Assembly: GCA_018242765.1 (NCBI GenBank)
Contig: JAFEBH010000008.1
Span: forward strand, 1-64,000
Origin: Nitrospira sp.
Lineage (GTDB): Bacteria > Nitrospirota > Nitrospiria > Nitrospirales > Nitrospiraceae
Reading direction: 5' to 3'
Length of the DNA: 64,000 nt
The notes beneath the pieces were generated by a model, which saw nothing but the letters and a program-made list of their open reading frames with translations, was not told the DNA's origin and ran no database searches. Below are positions 63,219-64,000 of the stretch, one piece after another; position 1 is the first letter of the stretch, and each line of letters starts with the position of its first letter. A program made the translations under genes and the position numbers.

Positions 63219-64000
63219 CGAGCGCAGTGCTTTTTTCTTGGCTTGCCACCTGCATTCCGCTCATCGGCGCTTTGGTGACTCGTCTGCTTTGGGAAGACCT
63301 GCCGCAGCTGAAGAAGTCCTGCATCATCTGGTCCCTCATCAGTATCGCCCCGATTCTCAAACTTAAAACGAACCTACCGGAGGGCGTCTTACTCCTTGCT
63401 CTTCTCCCGCTCGTGGCCATGATCTCCCTCCTGGGGCAGCCGGTTCAGAAGGACCACCGTCTATCCTGGCTCATGACCTTAGTCTGTCTCGGACTGGGAA
63501 TCGGTGTCATCGCCCATCCGGCTCCATTGAATCATCTGTTCCTGTTGGCATTGCTGGTAATCATAACCGGCCTCTTGTTGCATCACCACACGATCTTGTG
63601 GCCGATTTCATGGTGGGGGATCAGCCTGTTCTGTCTCGCGGCACTTGGCGTGCTGATCGCCGCACTGGCGAACCCTCCGCTTTCGTCGTGGGGTACCCTG
63701 ATCACTGCGGCAGTACTGATCCCCCTCTTGCCGTTCCACACCGGCTATGTGACTGCGCTCACACGACTGCCCGGCAACCTGCCCTCATTCTCGGCGTTTC
63801 TGCTTCCCGCCGTGGGCCTGCACGTCATGGCCTCAGTCCTTCAGACCGTACCCACGACGGTCTCTGGTATCGTCGGACTCTTCGCGCTGATCGGAGCATG
63901 GTATGGTGCCGTCAAAGCTCTGGCACAGACTCGCATTCGGCTCATGCTGGCCTATGCGAGCCTCTCCTTCTTTTCCATACTCTGGTGGCATGCCGCAACC
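63215..64000 (+). CDS. NuoM/N-like membrane protein (runs off the window)
   Basis: The open frame starts at ATG 63215 (4-bp overlap with the previous stop) and continues without a stop for 262 codons to the end. It is nearly all hydrophobic: LFSWLATCIPLIGALVTRLL, LLLALLPLVAMISLL, LFLLALLVIITGLLLHHHTI, LPAVGLHVMASVLQTVP. The stretch KALAQTRIRLMLAYASLSFF resembles the lysine/HxxS region of NuoM/N-like subunits, though with unusual GC-light helix order. It is clearly paired with the NuoL-like subunit. Its C-terminal half and the rest of the operon (perhaps a DabA homologue) lie outside. Confidence 0.75.
   Translation, partial: MTSAVLFSWLATCIPLIGALVTRLLWEDLPQLKKSCIIWSLISIAPILKLKTNLPEGVLLLALLPLVAMISLLGQPVQKDHRLSWLMTLVCLGLGIGVIAHPAPLNHLFLLALLVIITGLLLHHHTILWPISWWGISLFCLAALGVLIAALANPPLSSWGTLITAAVLIPLLPFHTGYVTALTRLPGNLPSFSAFLLPAVGLHVMASVLQTVPTTVSGIVGLFALIGAWYGAVKALAQTRIRLMLAYASLSFFSILWWHAAT

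Overview
The window looks like chromosomal DNA of a nitrite-oxidising bacterium of the phylum Nitrospirota, most likely Nitrospira. This is inferred from the mix of genes: a DabA/DabB-type inorganic-carbon system with a PII-like partner and MpsC-family proteins, an isocitrate dehydrogenase operon, a HpnR-type hopanoid methylase, several multi-PAS histidine kinases and many NuoL/NuoM-like subunits. No rRNA, tRNA, CRISPR or prophage was seen.

Layout. 1-3 kb is an accessory patch: an IS5-like transposase end, a frameshifted antitoxin copy, a three-domain protein ending in a TIR/deoxyribosyltransferase-like domain, and an intact toxin-antitoxin pair. 3.4-15 kb is housekeeping: msrA, a SLOG-fold protein, a TPR protein, tldD/pmbA, hpnR, small regulators, a PilZ protein, a DUF1295 reductase and an RmlD-like reductase. 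15.4-21.2 kb holds a large hybrid kinase and ettA. 21.4-26.8 kb is a TIR protein followed by two exported paralogous repeat proteins, the second with near-identical 150-bp repeats. 27-38 kb holds mlaA, tiny proteins, a LuxR-type two-component pair, two esterases and a large unknown membrane protein. 38-42 kb holds a decayed selO copy, a beta-carbonic-anhydrase-like gene and intact selO.

42.3-64 kb is the most interesting part. A histidine kinase and an NtrC-type (sigma-54 activator) response regulator are followed by an exported protein, a ruined cysD, an icd operon that includes mpsC, the convergent dabB-dabA-PII operon, a ruined second mpsC, a deacetylase, a DUF72 protein, a third MpsC-family gene, and a second NuoL-like/NuoM-like pair running off the edge. 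By eye I find sigma-54 promoters (GG-N10-TTGCW) in front of the exported protein, icd and dabB. Upstream of two of them lie tandem copies of a shared 16-bp element, with a weaker version upstream of icd. This suggests one sigma-54 regulon joining bicarbonate/CO2 uptake to reductive TCA carboxylation. The carbonic-anhydrase-like gene also has a candidate sigma-54 promoter.

At least four genes are visibly broken (antitoxin, selO copy, cysD, mpsC copy), so the region is being remodelled. All coordinates and motifs were read by hand; no database search was run.
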